Of a stretch of DNA of 58,772 nucleotides, positions 19,291 to 29,790 are shown piece after piece. The first letter of the stretch is position 1. Each line of letters starts with the position of its first letter. The notes under the pieces were generated by a model that saw only the letters and a program-made list of their open reading frames with translations, ran no database searches and had not been told where the DNA came from. Both the position numbers and the translations under genes were made by a program. Source of the stretch: JAPKZH01 sp964537875 (GTDB lineage Bacteria; Acidobacteriota; Aminicenantia; Aminicenantales; UBA4085); the NCBI GenBank assembly GCA_964537875.1, contig CAZIDN010000017.1:1-58772 (forward strand). The letters are read 5' to 3'.

Positions 19291-19298
19291 GGGCTTCC

Positions 19299-21962
19299 CT
19301 AGTTTTGCGGACCTCTCCGGCCGGCGCCGGCCACGGCATTGAACACACGCAAAAAATTGCCGCCGAGGATTTTGCGGATATCGTCTTCCTTGTATCCGCG
19401 GACGGCCAGCTCTTTGGTGATATTCATGAGCTTTCCGACGTCTTCCAGCCCCGCCGGCGTCCCCGAAATGCCGTCAAAGTCCGAGCCCAGACCGACATGG
19501 TCGACGCTTCCGGTCACTTTGACAACATGGTCGATGTGGTCGACCAGGGTTTTGATGTTCACGGCAGGCAAAGTTTCCTTCGTCTCCGCCCATTTCGCTT
19601 GGAATTCAGCGAACAGGGCCTTTCCCTTGTCCGGGTCGGCTTTCATGATCTCGCGGTATTCGGCCGGTAGGTCAAATTTCTTGGCGATTTGAGCCAGGAG
19701 GTCGGTCTGCTTTTTTTCGATCTCCGCGTTCAGGAAGCCTGGCGAAAAGTTGATCCCGATGACACCGCCGTTCTTGGCCAGAGCCTTGAGCATCTCGTCG
19801 CTCATGTTCCTGTGATGAAGGGCGAGGGCCCGGCAGCAGGAATGGGAGGCCACAATGGGGGAGTTCGACAACCGGATGACGTCCCAAAATGTTTCGTCGT
19901 GGGCATGGGAGACATCGATGATCATGCCCAGCTTGTTCATTTCCTGGACCACTTTTTCCCCGAATTCCGTCAGCCCGCACCACTCGGCTTTAGCATCGCC
20001 CGAGGCGTCGGCCCAATCCGTGCCGGTCCAATGGGTGAGCGTCATCAGCCTCACGCCGTTCTTGTAAAACGTTCTGAGCAGGTCCAGGTCATTCTCCATG
20101 GCATACCCGCCTTCGATGCCGATCAGGATCCCGGTCTTACCGGAATTCCGGATTCTCATGAAATCCTCCGGGGACCGGACAACCTCCAAATCGTCCGGAT
20201 TTTGGCCGACCAGCCGATGGATCCCTTCGATCTGTTTAAATGCTTTTTTTGCGGCCTGCCATTTTTCGACCTCGGTCGATGGCGCCGCGACAAAACAGGC
20301 GAAGACCTGGAGATCGACGGCCCCGCGTTTCAACTTAGGGATGTCGATGTGGCCCTTGGCGTTGTCCTTGGTGAGATCCTCACCTTCCATAAACCGGCCG
20401 ATGGTATCGCAATGAAGGTCGATAACCGCCGCGTCTTTATGAAGAAACTCGACCCGGAATTTCGGATCGAGCAGGTTTTCCTTTGTATTGGCCAGGTTTG
20501 TGATGATGTCATAATGATATTGGCTGGCCAAGCGCAGGAGTTCGGGATCTATGATATCGGGTCCATCGCCGGGCATGTGGTATTCCGGATGTTCATCATC
20601 GAGCTTCTCCGTGAGAATGTTGCCCGTCCTCAGGCTGATGGCCGTGACGCCTTTGGCCCAGAATGAAGTATGGTCTGAACCCCGATAATTCACTCGGGGG
20701 AAGAGCTTCTTCTTGGTCTCCTCGTCCATTTTCGCTTTGATAATGTCGTAGAATTGCGAGTATTCCCACAGGCCGCCGACATGAAGGTCGGAATCGCCCG
20801 TGCCGACCATATCGATATTCATATAGACGGCCGTCTTAGGGAGGGGAAGGACGGGATGCTCCGTGTAATAGCGGGAGCCGACAAGGCCGAGCTCTTCGCC
20901 CGCCCAGGAAGCGAAGATGACCGTCCTGGCCGGCTTGAATTTATTAGCGGCCAGGGCCCTGGCCGTCTCCAGGACAACGGCGGCCGAGGTCGCGTCGTCA
21001 TCGGCGCCGGGATAGATGAACCCGTCGATCCCGATGCCCAAGTGGTCCAGGTGACCGCCGAGGATGAGGCATTCGTCCTTGAGCTTGGGATCATGGCCGG
21101 GCAGGATGCCGATGACGTTTGGAGCTTTCCGCTCTTCCTGAAGGAAGTGGGCTTCCATTTCAACGACGGCCTCGATCGCGGAGGAATGCGGCTTCTTCTC
21201 TCTGAGCATCTTGCTGACCAGGTCTCTCCAGCTTTTCCTGGAGACATAAAAAACGTCATTGAGGAAGCTGCGGCCGGCGCGCAGGAGCACGAAATTCTTA
21301 GGACAAACACCCGGCCTCAGCACCGCTGAAACCATCCGTCGCATGGGCTGATCGCCCGGCTGGGACGTGTCCATCTCGATAATTCCCACGGCTCCTTTTT
21401 CCAGCGCCAGCTTGACTTTCTTCTCCAGGGTCCATTCTCTCTTTGCGGCATCGTCAAGGACGGCGGGGGCCTCCGGAAGCAGCAGCAGGATTTTTCCCTT
21501 GGCCTCAAGGTTTTCATAGTCGTTCCAAGGAGGCTTTTCCGAGACGACGCCATAGCCCGCAAAAGCGATCTGTCCTTTCGATATTCCCGAGCCCGTCCCG
21601 CTGAGGGGATAGAAATCGCGGCCGCGTCCGGCGAAGTACACACGGCGCTGGGGCGTGAGGATCTCCAGGCGGATGGGTTGCTGATAATCTGACCAATTCC
21701 TAAAAGGGACTTCTTGGAACCACGTCCCGTTATCGCCCCCGGGCGTCAGGCCGTACTCCTTCATTTTGGCGGCGACGTACTCGGCCGCCTTCTGATATTC
21801 CGGGGACCCCGCCCTCCGGCCCTTCATTTCGTCGGAGGCCAGGTATCTGATATGGTCATAGGCCCGCTGGCCATCGGGCTTGGTCTGGGAAAGAAGGAGG
21901 CCGCCGAGGCCGAAAAAAAGACACAGAGAATAGCTCGCTATTTTTTTCATGGATTTTCCCAT
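19299..21962 (-). CDS. Fusion of M28 aminopeptidase and M19 membrane-type dipeptidase
   Basis: One 887-aa exported chain holding two complete zinc peptidases. The N-terminal part (about 30-495) is M28 with an inserted PA-type domain; metal ligands His304 (GGHLD), Asp321 (GADDD), Glu356/357 (GEELG), Asp384 (NIDMVG) and His431 (SDHTSF) are all present. The C-terminal part (about 506-887) is M19 renal-dipeptidase type with His517 and Asp519 (DLHCD), Glu617 (GIEGG), His707 (SHSCC), His716 (HHRN) and Asp828 (GSDFDG). Signal peptide MKKIASYSLCLFF through LLLSQ; Met5 is an alternative start. The aminopeptidase could feed dipeptides to the dipeptidase. It heads the minus-strand peptidase run. Confidence 0.95.
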   Translation of the reverse strand: MGKSMKKIASYSLCLFFGLGGLLLSQTKPDGQRAYDHIRYLASDEMKGRRAGSPEYQKAAEYVAAKMKEYGLTPGGDNGTWFQEVPFRNWSDYQQPIRLEILTPQRRVYFAGRGRDFYPLSGTGSGISKGQIAFAGYGVVSEKPPWNDYENLEAKGKILLLLPEAPAVLDDAAKREWTLEKKVKLALEKGAVGIIEMDTSQPGDQPMRRMVSAVLRPGVCPKNFVLLRAGRSFLNDVFYVSRKSWRDLVSKMLREKKPHSSAIEAVVEMEAHFLQEERKAPNVIGILPGHDPKLKDECLILGGHLDHLGIGIDGFIYPGADDDATSAAVVLETARALAANKFKPARTVIFASWAGEELGLVGSRYYTEHPVLPLPKTAVYMNIDMVGTGDSDLHVGGLWEYSQFYDIIKAKMDEETKKKLFPRVNYRGSDHTSFWAKGVTAISLRTGNILTEKLDDEHPEYHMPGDGPDIIDPELLRLASQYHYDIITNLANTKENLLDPKFRVEFLHKDAAVIDLHCDTIGRFMEGEDLTKDNAKGHIDIPKLKRGAVDLQVFACFVAAPSTEVEKWQAAKKAFKQIEGIHRLVGQNPDDLEVVRSPEDFMRIRNSGKTGILIGIEGGYAMENDLDLLRTFYKNGVRLMTLTHWTGTDWADASGDAKAEWCGLTEFGEKVVQEMNKLGMIIDVSHAHDETFWDVIRLSNSPIVASHSCCRALALHHRNMSDEMLKALAKNGGVIGINFSPGFLNAEIEKKQTDLLAQIAKKFDLPAEYREIMKADPDKGKALFAEFQAKWAETKETLPAVNIKTLVDHIDHVVKVTGSVDHVGLGSDFDGISGTPAGLEDVGKLMNITKELAVRGYKEDDIRKILGGNFLRVFNAVAGAGRRGPQN

Positions 21963-22545
21963 CTTCTATAATTATTGAAAGAATCTATCGAAAGCCGTTG
22001 AGTTCCATGCATCTAAATTTTTCTTAATTTAATTCAAAACGCCGTCTTTTGCAAGCTTCGGCCTCGCCGGGCGATCGAAAAACAAAATATTTTGTGGGAC
22101 AACGCGGATTCTTCCAAGGGAAGAATATCCAAAAATGTGATTGCAAAGAGGCGTCGGAATCGTCCCTTAGGCCCCTCATAGCGGAGGGGGCCCCGGACAC
22201 TCTTGGAGGAGGACCCTTTCACAGGGTCCCCCTCCAACGAGCGGCGGGAATACCCGCCCGCCCTGCCACCCCTCCAAGGAGCATCCTCCCATGAATTCAT
22301 CGCCAGATGCTCCTTGGAAAGGAGGCAGAGAGCGAAGCGAGCGTTGGAGGGAAACCCAGAATAAGGGTTTCCCTCCAAGAGTATCCGACGGGACTGGTTC
22401 CCTGGGGGGGCGGGGGCGATTCCGGCGCCGATAGAAAACTAAACAAACGGATATGCTTACTCCTCTAAAATATTTATTGCAATGCCGTTGCATTTGTGCT
22501 ATTTTTTCCGTTACTTTTTTTGAACTTTTATTGTCGGAGGAACAT
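21963..22545. repeat. Intergenic hairpin-rich repeat between the peptidase run and metK
   Basis: No gene is supported in these 583 bases. An element of about 300 bp (about 22132-22436) shares both ends with the element at 32489-32657, in reversed orientation. Inside are an 8-bp stem at 22108-22126 just outside, a 12-bp inverted repeat CCAAGGAGCATC (22274-22285) with GATGCTCCTTGG (22306-22317), and a perfect 14-bp stem with 7-nt loop at 22344-22378. The module GGAGGCAG to CGTTGGA (about 22321-22348) also recurs at about 25087-25122 and 58710-58733. The metK promoter region follows. Confidence 0.75.
22477..22505 (+). promoter_or_regulatory. Possible metK promoter and small palindrome
   Basis: TTGCAA and TATTTT are 17 bp apart. 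A short inverted repeat TGCAA-N5-TTGCA (22478-22492) lies in the same place and could be an operator. I do not see SAM riboswitch motifs. Weak call. Confidence 0.25.
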
Positions 22546-23712
22546 ATGAGTCAAGGCGGAAAACACTTGTTTACGTCGGAATCGGTGACCGTCGGCCATC
22601 CGGATAAAATCTGCGACCAGGTCTCGGATTCGGTGTTGGATGATTTAATCGCCCAGGACCCCAAGAGCCGCGTCGCCTGCGAGACTCTGGCCACGACGGG
22701 GCTCGTCCTTATCGCCGGAGAGATCACGACCCTCGGCTATTGCGATTTCCAGAAGGTCGTCCGTGAAATGGTCCGAGAAATCGGCTACACCAAGGCCGAA
22801 TACGGTTTCGATTTTCAGACCTGCTGCGTGCTGTCTTCGATCCACGAGCAGTCTCCGGATATCGCCATGGGTGTGGATGAGACGTCGGAGCATGAGCAGG
22901 GCGCCGGCGACCAGGGGCTGATGTTCGGCTATGCTTGCCGAGAGACAAAGGATTTGATGCCCATGCCGATCATGCTGGCCCACGGGCTTGTCCGCCGGCT
23001 GACCGAAGTTCGCCGGCAGAATATCCTGGATTATCTCCGTCCGGACGGAAAATCCCAGGTGACCGTCGAGTACGACGGCGATAAGCCGGTCCGGGTCGAA
23101 GCGGTCGTCATCGCCGCTCAGCACAACACCACCGTTAAGATCTCCGACTTGCGTGAAGATCTGAAAAAGGTCGTCATCGGCGAAGTGATTCCGGCCGGGA
23201 TGATCGACAAGAACACGAAGATCTACATCAACGGGACAGGCCGATTCGAACAAGGCGGCCCCCTGGCGGATACGGGGATCACCGGCCGCAAGATCATCGT
23301 GGATACCTACGGCGGAGTCGGGAGCCACGGCGGCGGAAGCTTCTCCGGCAAGGACCCGTCCAAGGTTGACCGCTCGGGGTCCTATATGGCCCGGTACATC
23401 GCCAAAAACCTCGTCGCCGCAGGCATTGTCGATAAGCTCGAAGTCCAGATCGCCTACGCCATCGGGATTGCCCAGCCGGTCTCGATCATGGTCGATACGT
23501 TCGGGACGGCCAAGATAGGGGAGGACAAGATCAAAGAACTCGTCCGGACCCATTTCCCGCTGACGCCCAAAGGGATGATCAGGCATCTGAACCTGCTTCG
23601 GCCGATCTACAGAAAGACGGCCGCTTTTGGACATTTCGGCAGGACCGAGCCGGAATTTACCTGGGAGCGAACGGACAAAGCGGAAATGTTGAAACGGGAT
23701 GCCGGTCTCTAA
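22546..23712 (+). CDS. metK: S-adenosylmethionine synthase
   Basis: Makes SAM from methionine and ATP. The start is ATG 22546 (MSQGGKHLFTSESVT) with GGAGG six bases before; the frame upstream to 22453 runs through the promoter region. Family motifs: TSESVTVGHPDKICDQ with the ATP-binding His, GAGDQGLMFGYA, GGxGSHGGGSFSGKDPSKVDRS split over residues about 260-285, and the DRSGSYMARY segment. Length 388 aa is standard. ahcY follows after 12 nt, so the SAM cycle is cotranscribed. Confidence 0.97.
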   Translation: MSQGGKHLFTSESVTVGHPDKICDQVSDSVLDDLIAQDPKSRVACETLATTGLVLIAGEITTLGYCDFQKVVREMVREIGYTKAEYGFDFQTCCVLSSIHEQSPDIAMGVDETSEHEQGAGDQGLMFGYACRETKDLMPMPIMLAHGLVRRLTEVRRQNILDYLRPDGKSQVTVEYDGDKPVRVEAVVIAAQHNTTVKISDLREDLKKVVIGEVIPAGMIDKNTKIYINGTGRFEQGGPLADTGITGRKIIVDTYGGVGSHGGGSFSGKDPSKVDRSGSYMARYIAKNLVAAGIVDKLEVQIAYAIGIAQPVSIMVDTFGTAKIGEDKIKELVRTHFPLTPKGMIRHLNLLRPIYRKTAAFGHFGRTEPEFTWERTDKAEMLKRDAGL

Positions 23713-23724
23713 GGGATATCAAGA

Positions 23725-24980
<1,256 letters not shown>

Positions 24981-24981
<1 letters not shown>

Positions 24982-25141
24982 CGAGCGGCTCCCTGTGGCT
25001 TGCCACGGGGAGCCGCTCGTAGAGGGTTCCAAGGGGGAGCCGCCCCCTTGGTCGGAGGGCGGGGTTTCATGCCCCGCCCGAGAAGGGGAGGCAGGGCGTC
25101 GGACGAAGTTCGACGCCCGTTGGAAGGGGTCTTCCCCTCCA
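24981..25141. repeat. Modular hairpin repeat, copy A, fused to the ahcY stop
   Basis: Starts inside the ahcY stop codon. First hairpin: arms of 18 nt (ACGAGCGGCTCCCTGTGG and its partner with one G-U type mismatch) around CTTG (24981-25020). Second: CCAAGGGGG-AGCCG-CCCCCTTGG (25029-25051). Third: GGCGGGG/CCCCGCC. Bases 24981-25082 match 58548-58649 at 99 of 102 positions by my count. The rest (25087-25141) is a second module with GGCGTCG/CGACGCC and an imperfect TTGGAAGGGG/CCCCTCCAA stem. No T-run follows, but it probably ends metK-ahcY transcripts. Confidence 0.85.
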
Positions 25142-25165
25142 AATTGACCCGGGCCGGCTCGACGG

Positions 25166-25954
25166 TTATTTCTTCGTCGCCTCTTTGATCCTTTTCAAAA
25201 CCTCGTTCGCTTTCGTCCTCAAATCCTGGGTCTGAGCGTTGGGCGGGGTTTGGGCCAAACTGGCCAGGATCCGGTCCATGATCTCCTGGGACTTGGCATA
25301 ATTCTCTTTTTTGAAATAGGCGACACCCAGGTTGTAGCTCACGTTCAACTCGTCCGGCGCCAGCTTCTTGGCCTGCTCGTAGCTTGAGATCGCGTCATCC
25401 GGCTTTCCCTGCTCGTCAAAGATCAAGCCCTGAAGATTCCAGGCGATGACCGAGCGGCTGTATTTTTGGAGAGATTTTTTTACATAATCCAGGGCCGTGT
25501 CCATGTCTTTTTTCAGGAAATAGAGCTTGGCCAGGTTGTAGCTGGCGTTATAATTTTGGTCTAGGGCGAAGGCCTTTTGGTATTCTTCTTCGGCCTTGTC
25601 CAGGCTGCCCAGCTCCTGATAGGCGGTGCCGAGGTTATTGTGGCCCTCGGAAAAGCCGGAATTGATGGCCAGGCATCTCTCGAAGGCCTTGACGGCTTCC
25701 GCCGCGTTTCCTTTCATCATGTGGGCCAGCCCCAACAGGTTCAAGGCCAGGGCGTGCCGCGGGTCGAGAGTCAGCGTTTGGTTCAGATATTTAAAAGCCT
25801 CATCGACCAGGCTGGCCTGCATGCAGACGACGGCCTTTTCGTACTGGTATTGCGGATCCTTTTCCCGTTCTTTGGCCAGGCGTTGCTGGGACGTGGCGCA
25901 CGAGGCAAGCGCGAGACCGATGATCAAGACGAAAGCCAAAGCTTTGTTTTTCAT
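25166..25954 (-). CDS. TPR-repeat lipoprotein
   Basis: A 262-aa lipoprotein (MKNKALAFVLIIGLALASC, lipobox LASC, Cys19) made of about six tetratricopeptide repeats, for example ALNLLGLAHMMKGNAAEAVK and NNLGTAYQELGSLDKAEEEY. TPRs mediate protein contacts; the size and layout resemble the pilotin PilF/PilW type, but nothing here proves that role and no pilus genes are near. It is the last gene of the asnS operon, 12 nt after gpsA. The function is unassigned. Confidence 0.88.
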   Translation of the reverse strand: MKNKALAFVLIIGLALASCATSQQRLAKEREKDPQYQYEKAVVCMQASLVDEAFKYLNQTLTLDPRHALALNLLGLAHMMKGNAAEAVKAFERCLAINSGFSEGHNNLGTAYQELGSLDKAEEEYQKAFALDQNYNASYNLAKLYFLKKDMDTALDYVKKSLQKYSRSVIAWNLQGLIFDEQGKPDDAISSYEQAKKLAPDELNVSYNLGVAYFKKENYAKSQEIMDRILASLAQTPPNAQTQDLRTKANEVLKRIKEATKK

Positions 25955-25966
25955 GGCAGGCTCCTT

Positions 25967-26962
25967 TTATTCATCCCTGAGAGCCCTGGACATAAGGTCG
26001 ACCAAGGCCTTTTTTGGGTCTTTATTTTTATACAGGATGAGATAGATCTGTTCGGAAATGGGCATCTCTACGTTTTCCCGCCGGGCGAGCTGGCGGGCCG
26101 AAAGCGTCGTCACAATGCCCTCGGCGACCATTCTCATCGAAGCAATGATGGCGGAAAGCGTCTCTCCTTTCCCTAACTCGAAGCCGACATGCCTGTTCCG
26201 GCTGAGCGGACCCGTGCAGGTCAAAACCAGGTCGCCCATGCCGGCCAGGCCGGAGAACGTTTCTTTTTTAGCGCCGAGCTTAAGACCGAGGCGGCCGATC
26301 TCGGACAGGCCCCGCGTCACCAAGGCGGCGCGCGAGTTATACCCGAAGGCGAGCGCATCGGAGATGCCGGCGGCGATGGCGATCACATTTTTGAGGGCGC
26401 CGGCCAGTTCCACGCCGATGATATCGCGGCTCGTATAAACCCGGAGGGAAAGGCTCGAGATAAAATGCTGGACCTTCCTGGCCAGGTCAGGCTCGGCCGA
26501 TGCCAGGACAAGGGCCGTAGGATGCCCCTCGGCGACTTCCCTGGAGAAACTGGGACCGGAGAGAACGGCCAGGTGAGGGTGGGCGAACGGCTTGAAGACA
26601 TCGGTCATCACTTCGCTCATCCGCATATAAGTCTTTTTTTCGATCCCTTTTGTCAGGCTGATCACGACTTGATCGCGGCTCAGAAAGGGCGCCATATGGA
26701 AATAGGCTTTCCGGCAGAATTGAGAGGGGACGGCCACAAATATCAGGTCTGTGGCCGACACGGCTTCTTCAAGGTCATGATGAAAGGAAACTTCGGGCGG
26801 GAAAAAAAAGCCCGGCAGAAAGACCTTGTTCTGGCCTTCTTGGCAGGCGGTCTCGAAGATGTCCGGCTCGCGGATCCAGAGGTTTGTCTTGATTTTCTGG
26901 CGGCCGAGGTAAAGGGCAAAAGCCGAGCCCCAGCTGCCGCCGCCGATCACGCTGGCTTTCAT
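25967..26962 (-). CDS. gpsA: NAD(P)-dependent glycerol-3-phosphate dehydrogenase
   Basis: Reduces dihydroxyacetone phosphate to sn-glycerol-3-phosphate for phospholipid synthesis. N-terminal Rossmann motif IGGGSWGSAFA, the SLTKGIEKK segment, and the catalytic Lys in ELAGALKNVIAIAAG; 331 aa. It overlaps plsY by 4 nt, so the two enzymes making and acylating glycerol-3-phosphate are translationally coupled. Confidence 0.96.
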   Translation of the reverse strand: MKASVIGGGSWGSAFALYLGRQKIKTNLWIREPDIFETACQEGQNKVFLPGFFFPPEVSFHHDLEEAVSATDLIFVAVPSQFCRKAYFHMAPFLSRDQVVISLTKGIEKKTYMRMSEVMTDVFKPFAHPHLAVLSGPSFSREVAEGHPTALVLASAEPDLARKVQHFISSLSLRVYTSRDIIGVELAGALKNVIAIAAGISDALAFGYNSRAALVTRGLSEIGRLGLKLGAKKETFSGLAGMGDLVLTCTGPLSRNRHVGFELGKGETLSAIIASMRMVAEGIVTTLSARQLARRENVEMPISEQIYLILYKNKDPKKALVDLMSRALRDE

Positions 26963-27558
26963 GGGTCGAGACGGACCTTCTCGCCGAATTTCCTTTCTTT
27001 GCCCTGGACAAGGCGCTTGATATTTTCCAGGTGCCTTATCAGGATAATCAAAAGGATGGGCAAACTCAAGAGGATGAGCTCTGTGGGACCGCGGAGGAGA
27101 AAGATGAACAGGGGAAAGAAAATGACGGCCAGGATCGAGCCCAGCGAGACGTACCGGGTCAAGGCGATGGTGAGGATAAAAAGGCCGAGGCTGCAGAGGG
27201 AGGGCATGAAGTCCAGGGAGAACATCGCCCCCGCCGCCGTGGCCACCCCTTTGCCCCCTTTAAAGCCGATATAGATGGGAAAGCAGTGCCCCAGGACGGC
27301 CAGCCCGGCCGACACGCCGGCCAGCCGCTCGTCGCCGAAAATTTTCATGGCCAGGAAAGCCGGCAGGAATCCTTTCAAGATATCAATCAAAGCGACCGGC
27401 AGGGCATAGGCCCAGCCTGCGAGGCGCAGGATGTTGGTGGCCCCCGTCGCGCCGCTGCCAAAAATCCGGACGTCTTTTTTTTCAATCGCCCGGAAAAAAA
27501 CATATCCCGTGGGAAACGCGCCGATAAAATAAGAGGCCAGGGCAAATAGAATTTTCAT
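26959..27558 (-). CDS. plsY: Glycerol-3-phosphate acyltransferase PlsY
   Basis: Membrane enzyme transferring acyl groups from acyl-phosphate to glycerol-3-phosphate, the first step of phosphatidic acid synthesis. 199 aa with about five TM helices and the three family motifs: GSGATGATNILR, GHCFPIYIGFKGGKGVAT and the C-terminal loop. It overlaps both neighbours by 4 nt. With gpsA and pgpA it makes the lipid part of this operon. Confidence 0.96.
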   Translation of the reverse strand: MKILFALASYFIGAFPTGYVFFRAIEKKDVRIFGSGATGATNILRLAGWAYALPVALIDILKGFLPAFLAMKIFGDERLAGVSAGLAVLGHCFPIYIGFKGGKGVATAAGAMFSLDFMPSLCSLGLFILTIALTRYVSLGSILAVIFFPLFIFLLRGPTELILLSLPILLIILIRHLENIKRLVQGKERKFGEKVRLDP

Positions 27559-28115
27559 GAGAGTTCCGACTGGGCGAGGGCCGTGTATTCGGCGCCCGAC
27601 GGCCTGAGCTTGCTCTGGAAAAAGGTGATTTTTTCGACGGTCATTTGGCCGAAATCGGTCGTTTTGTTTTTTTCAAGCTCTTCCAGCATCTCTTTCAGGT
27701 TTGAAGGGGTCCGGACCCGTCCCAATGTCAGATGAGGATGGAAAGCCCTCTTCTCCCGGGCAAAACCCAGTTTCTCAAGCTCGGATTCAAGCTCCTTCTG
27801 GAGGCTCATCAGAGCGGGCTGTTCTTCGACCCCCGCCCACAAGACGCGGATGCATTTCGGGTTGGCCGGGAAATATCCGGTTCCCTTGACGGCCAGTAGA
27901 AAGCGGGGATACGTTTTTGAGAGGGAGCCTGTCACGTTCTTGACGGGAGAAGCCTGCGCTTCTTCGATCTCTCCGAGGAATTTCAGAGTGAGATGCATGC
28001 CTTCCTCTCGGACCCAACTGATGTTTTTCGGACCGAGCTTCTTCAAGCGTCCTAGAAAATCCGAAAGATTTCTCTTGATGACGGGGCCAAGGTCGATGGC
28101 GATAAATGTCCTCAT
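27555..28115 (-). CDS. thpR: RNA 2',3'-cyclic phosphodiesterase (2H family)
   Basis: Two-histidine phosphoesterase opening 2',3'-cyclic RNA ends. Both catalytic motifs are present: HLTLKFLG (near residue 42) and HLTLGRV (near 128). 186 aa, the normal size. Overlaps cinA and plsY by 4 nt each. cinA-thpR adjacency is common in bacteria. Confidence 0.94.
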   Translation of the reverse strand: MRTFIAIDLGPVIKRNLSDFLGRLKKLGPKNISWVREEGMHLTLKFLGEIEEAQASPVKNVTGSLSKTYPRFLLAVKGTGYFPANPKCIRVLWAGVEEQPALMSLQKELESELEKLGFAREKRAFHPHLTLGRVRTPSNLKEMLEELEKNKTTDFGQMTVEKITFFQSKLRPSGAEYTALAQSELS

Positions 28116-29344
28116 AGGAGATGCCTCCGGAGCATGTCCAACGCTTTCTGGGTAGATTGAAATTTGATCTGCTCCCTTTTGCCCAGAAAGACATTCTTGA
28201 TGATGTCAACGCCGCCTTCCCAGGACAGCGCTGAATAGACAAGCCCGACGGGTTTTTCCGCCGTGCCACCGGTCGGTCCCGCAATGCCCGTGATCGCCAG
28301 GCCAAAGCTTGATCCGGCCTTCTGCCGGACGCCGTCCGCCATAGCCTGGGCGACCTCTGCGCTGACGGCCCCGTGGTTTTGAATCAGCGCCTCCGGGACA
28401 TTCAGGTCCCGGATTTTGGCTTGGTTGCTGTACGTTATCAAGCCTTCCAGGAAGTATTTCGAGCTGCCCGAGACATTGGTCAATCGATGACTGAGCAGGC
28501 CGCCGCTGCAGGATTCGGCCACGGCCAGGGTCTTTCGATGTTCGCCTAAAAGCCTTCCGACGACTTCTTCAAGCTCCTCGCCGGCCGTGGAAAAAACATG
28601 GCCTCCCAGCCTCTCCAGAATCCTCTGTCCTAAATCTTCGATTTTTTTTGCCGGCAGGCCGGATGCGTCTGGCGCAAAAGCATAGAGGTGAATTTCGATC
28701 TGGCCGGGCGAGGCGAGGATCGTCAGACCGAGACCCTGTCCTTTTGGATAGAGGCCGCTAATGCGTGTCTCGACTTCGGATTCCGTGAGTCCTGCGATTT
28801 TAATCACGCGGCGGCAGGAGAAGCCTTTCTGGAAGGCGGCCAGCTTGGGCCAGACCAACTCTTCGAACATCGGCTTGAGCTCGGCAGGCGGTCCGGGAAG
28901 AAGGGCGATCCGGGTCCGGCCTTCCTCGAGCCACAGCCCGGGCGCCGTGCCGTTTTTGTTTTCCAAGACCTCGGAACCTTGGATGATATGGGCCTGTTTT
29001 TTATTCGCGGCTGGCATGGCCAGGCCGCGCCGCCTGAAGCGGGCTTCGATTTTTTGAAAAATGTCAGGGCAGTAGACGAGTTGTCTGCCCAGAGTTTCAG
29101 CGAAAACCTCCCGGGTGATATCGTCTGCGGTGGGGCCGAGGCCTCCCATGGCCAGGAGAACATCGGCCTGGACGAGGGCATTCTTGATGCAGACAAGAAG
29201 GCTCTCGCGGTCGTCGCCGACGACGGTTTTGAAGGAGACTTCCAAACCCAGATCGTTCAACCGCTGGGTTAAATAGAGCGAATTCGTGTCCTGGTAAAAC
29301 GGCGTGAGAAGCTCGGAGCCGACGGCCAGGATTTCGATCTTCAT
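28112..29344 (-). CDS. cinA: CinA protein: molybdopterin-type domain plus NMN deamidase
   Basis: The 410-aa full-length form. The N-terminal half (about 1-170) is the MoCF/ADP-ribose pyrophosphatase-type domain with GGLGPTADDITREV; the C-terminal part (about 250-410) is the nicotinamide-nucleotide amidase domain with AESCSGGLLSHRLT and AITGIAGPTGGT. It recycles NMN to NaMN in NAD salvage. Sits between pgpA and thpR with 4-nt overlaps. Confidence 0.96.
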   Translation of the reverse strand: MKIEILAVGSELLTPFYQDTNSLYLTQRLNDLGLEVSFKTVVGDDRESLLVCIKNALVQADVLLAMGGLGPTADDITREVFAETLGRQLVYCPDIFQKIEARFRRRGLAMPAANKKQAHIIQGSEVLENKNGTAPGLWLEEGRTRIALLPGPPAELKPMFEELVWPKLAAFQKGFSCRRVIKIAGLTESEVETRISGLYPKGQGLGLTILASPGQIEIHLYAFAPDASGLPAKKIEDLGQRILERLGGHVFSTAGEELEEVVGRLLGEHRKTLAVAESCSGGLLSHRLTNVSGSSKYFLEGLITYSNQAKIRDLNVPEALIQNHGAVSAEVAQAMADGVRQKAGSSFGLAITGIAGPTGGTAEKPVGLVYSALSWEGGVDIIKNVFLGKREQIKFQSTQKALDMLRRHLL

Positions 29345-29790
29345 TTTAAAATGAGATAAAGGTGGACCAGGATTCCGGCGTAGGCGCCGGCTAGGATGTC
29401 ATCTGCCATGATGCCCAAGCCCTCCTCGAGGCGCTCCAGCTTGCGGATAGGATAGGGCTTGGCGACGTCAAACAGGCGGAAAAGAAAAAACGAAAGCAGG
29501 ATGGGGAGCCAGGACGACGGGACCAGAAAAAGGGCAGTCATTTGTCCGCAGACTTCGTCGATGACGATTTTCCCCGGGTCTTTTTGCCGGAGTTCTCGAG
29601 AAAACAGCGTGGAAGAGACCAGCCCGACAAAGAAAAGCACCAGCCAGAGGCGGACATAAAGCCCCCATTCCCATTGGGCAAGAAAAAATTTATAGAGGAG
29701 CGCAGCGATAAGACTGGCAAAGGTCCCCGGAGCGACGGGAAAATATCCAGCGCCGAAGAATGTCGCGAAAACCTTGGAGAGGAATTTCAT
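29341..29790 (-). CDS. pgpA: Phosphatidylglycerophosphatase A
   Basis: Membrane phosphatase that converts phosphatidylglycerophosphate to phosphatidylglycerol. 149 aa, four hydrophobic segments, with GYFPVAPGTFASL at the N-terminus and the IVIDEVCGQ active-site motif near residue 77. Overlaps rimO and cinA by 4 nt. Confidence 0.94.
   Translation of the reverse strand: MKFLSKVFATFFGAGYFPVAPGTFASLIAALLYKFFLAQWEWGLYVRLWLVLFFVGLVSSTLFSRELRQKDPGKIVIDEVCGQMTALFLVPSSWLPILLSFFLFRLFDVAKPYPIRKLERLEEGLGIMADDILAGAYAGILVHLYLILK

Noticed and set aside
22034..22493. Minus-strand ORFs in the repeat before metK
   Set aside because: Composed of hairpin repeat sequence; low-complexity Gly/Pro/Arg products with no domain.
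22441..22545. SAM riboswitch upstream of metK
   Set aside because: The space is short and AT-rich; I see no conserved SAM-I, SAM-II or SAM-IV core.
21963..22545. tRNA or rRNA gene in the largest gap
   Set aside because: No cloverleaf or TTC-loop signature; the folds are simple inverted repeats.
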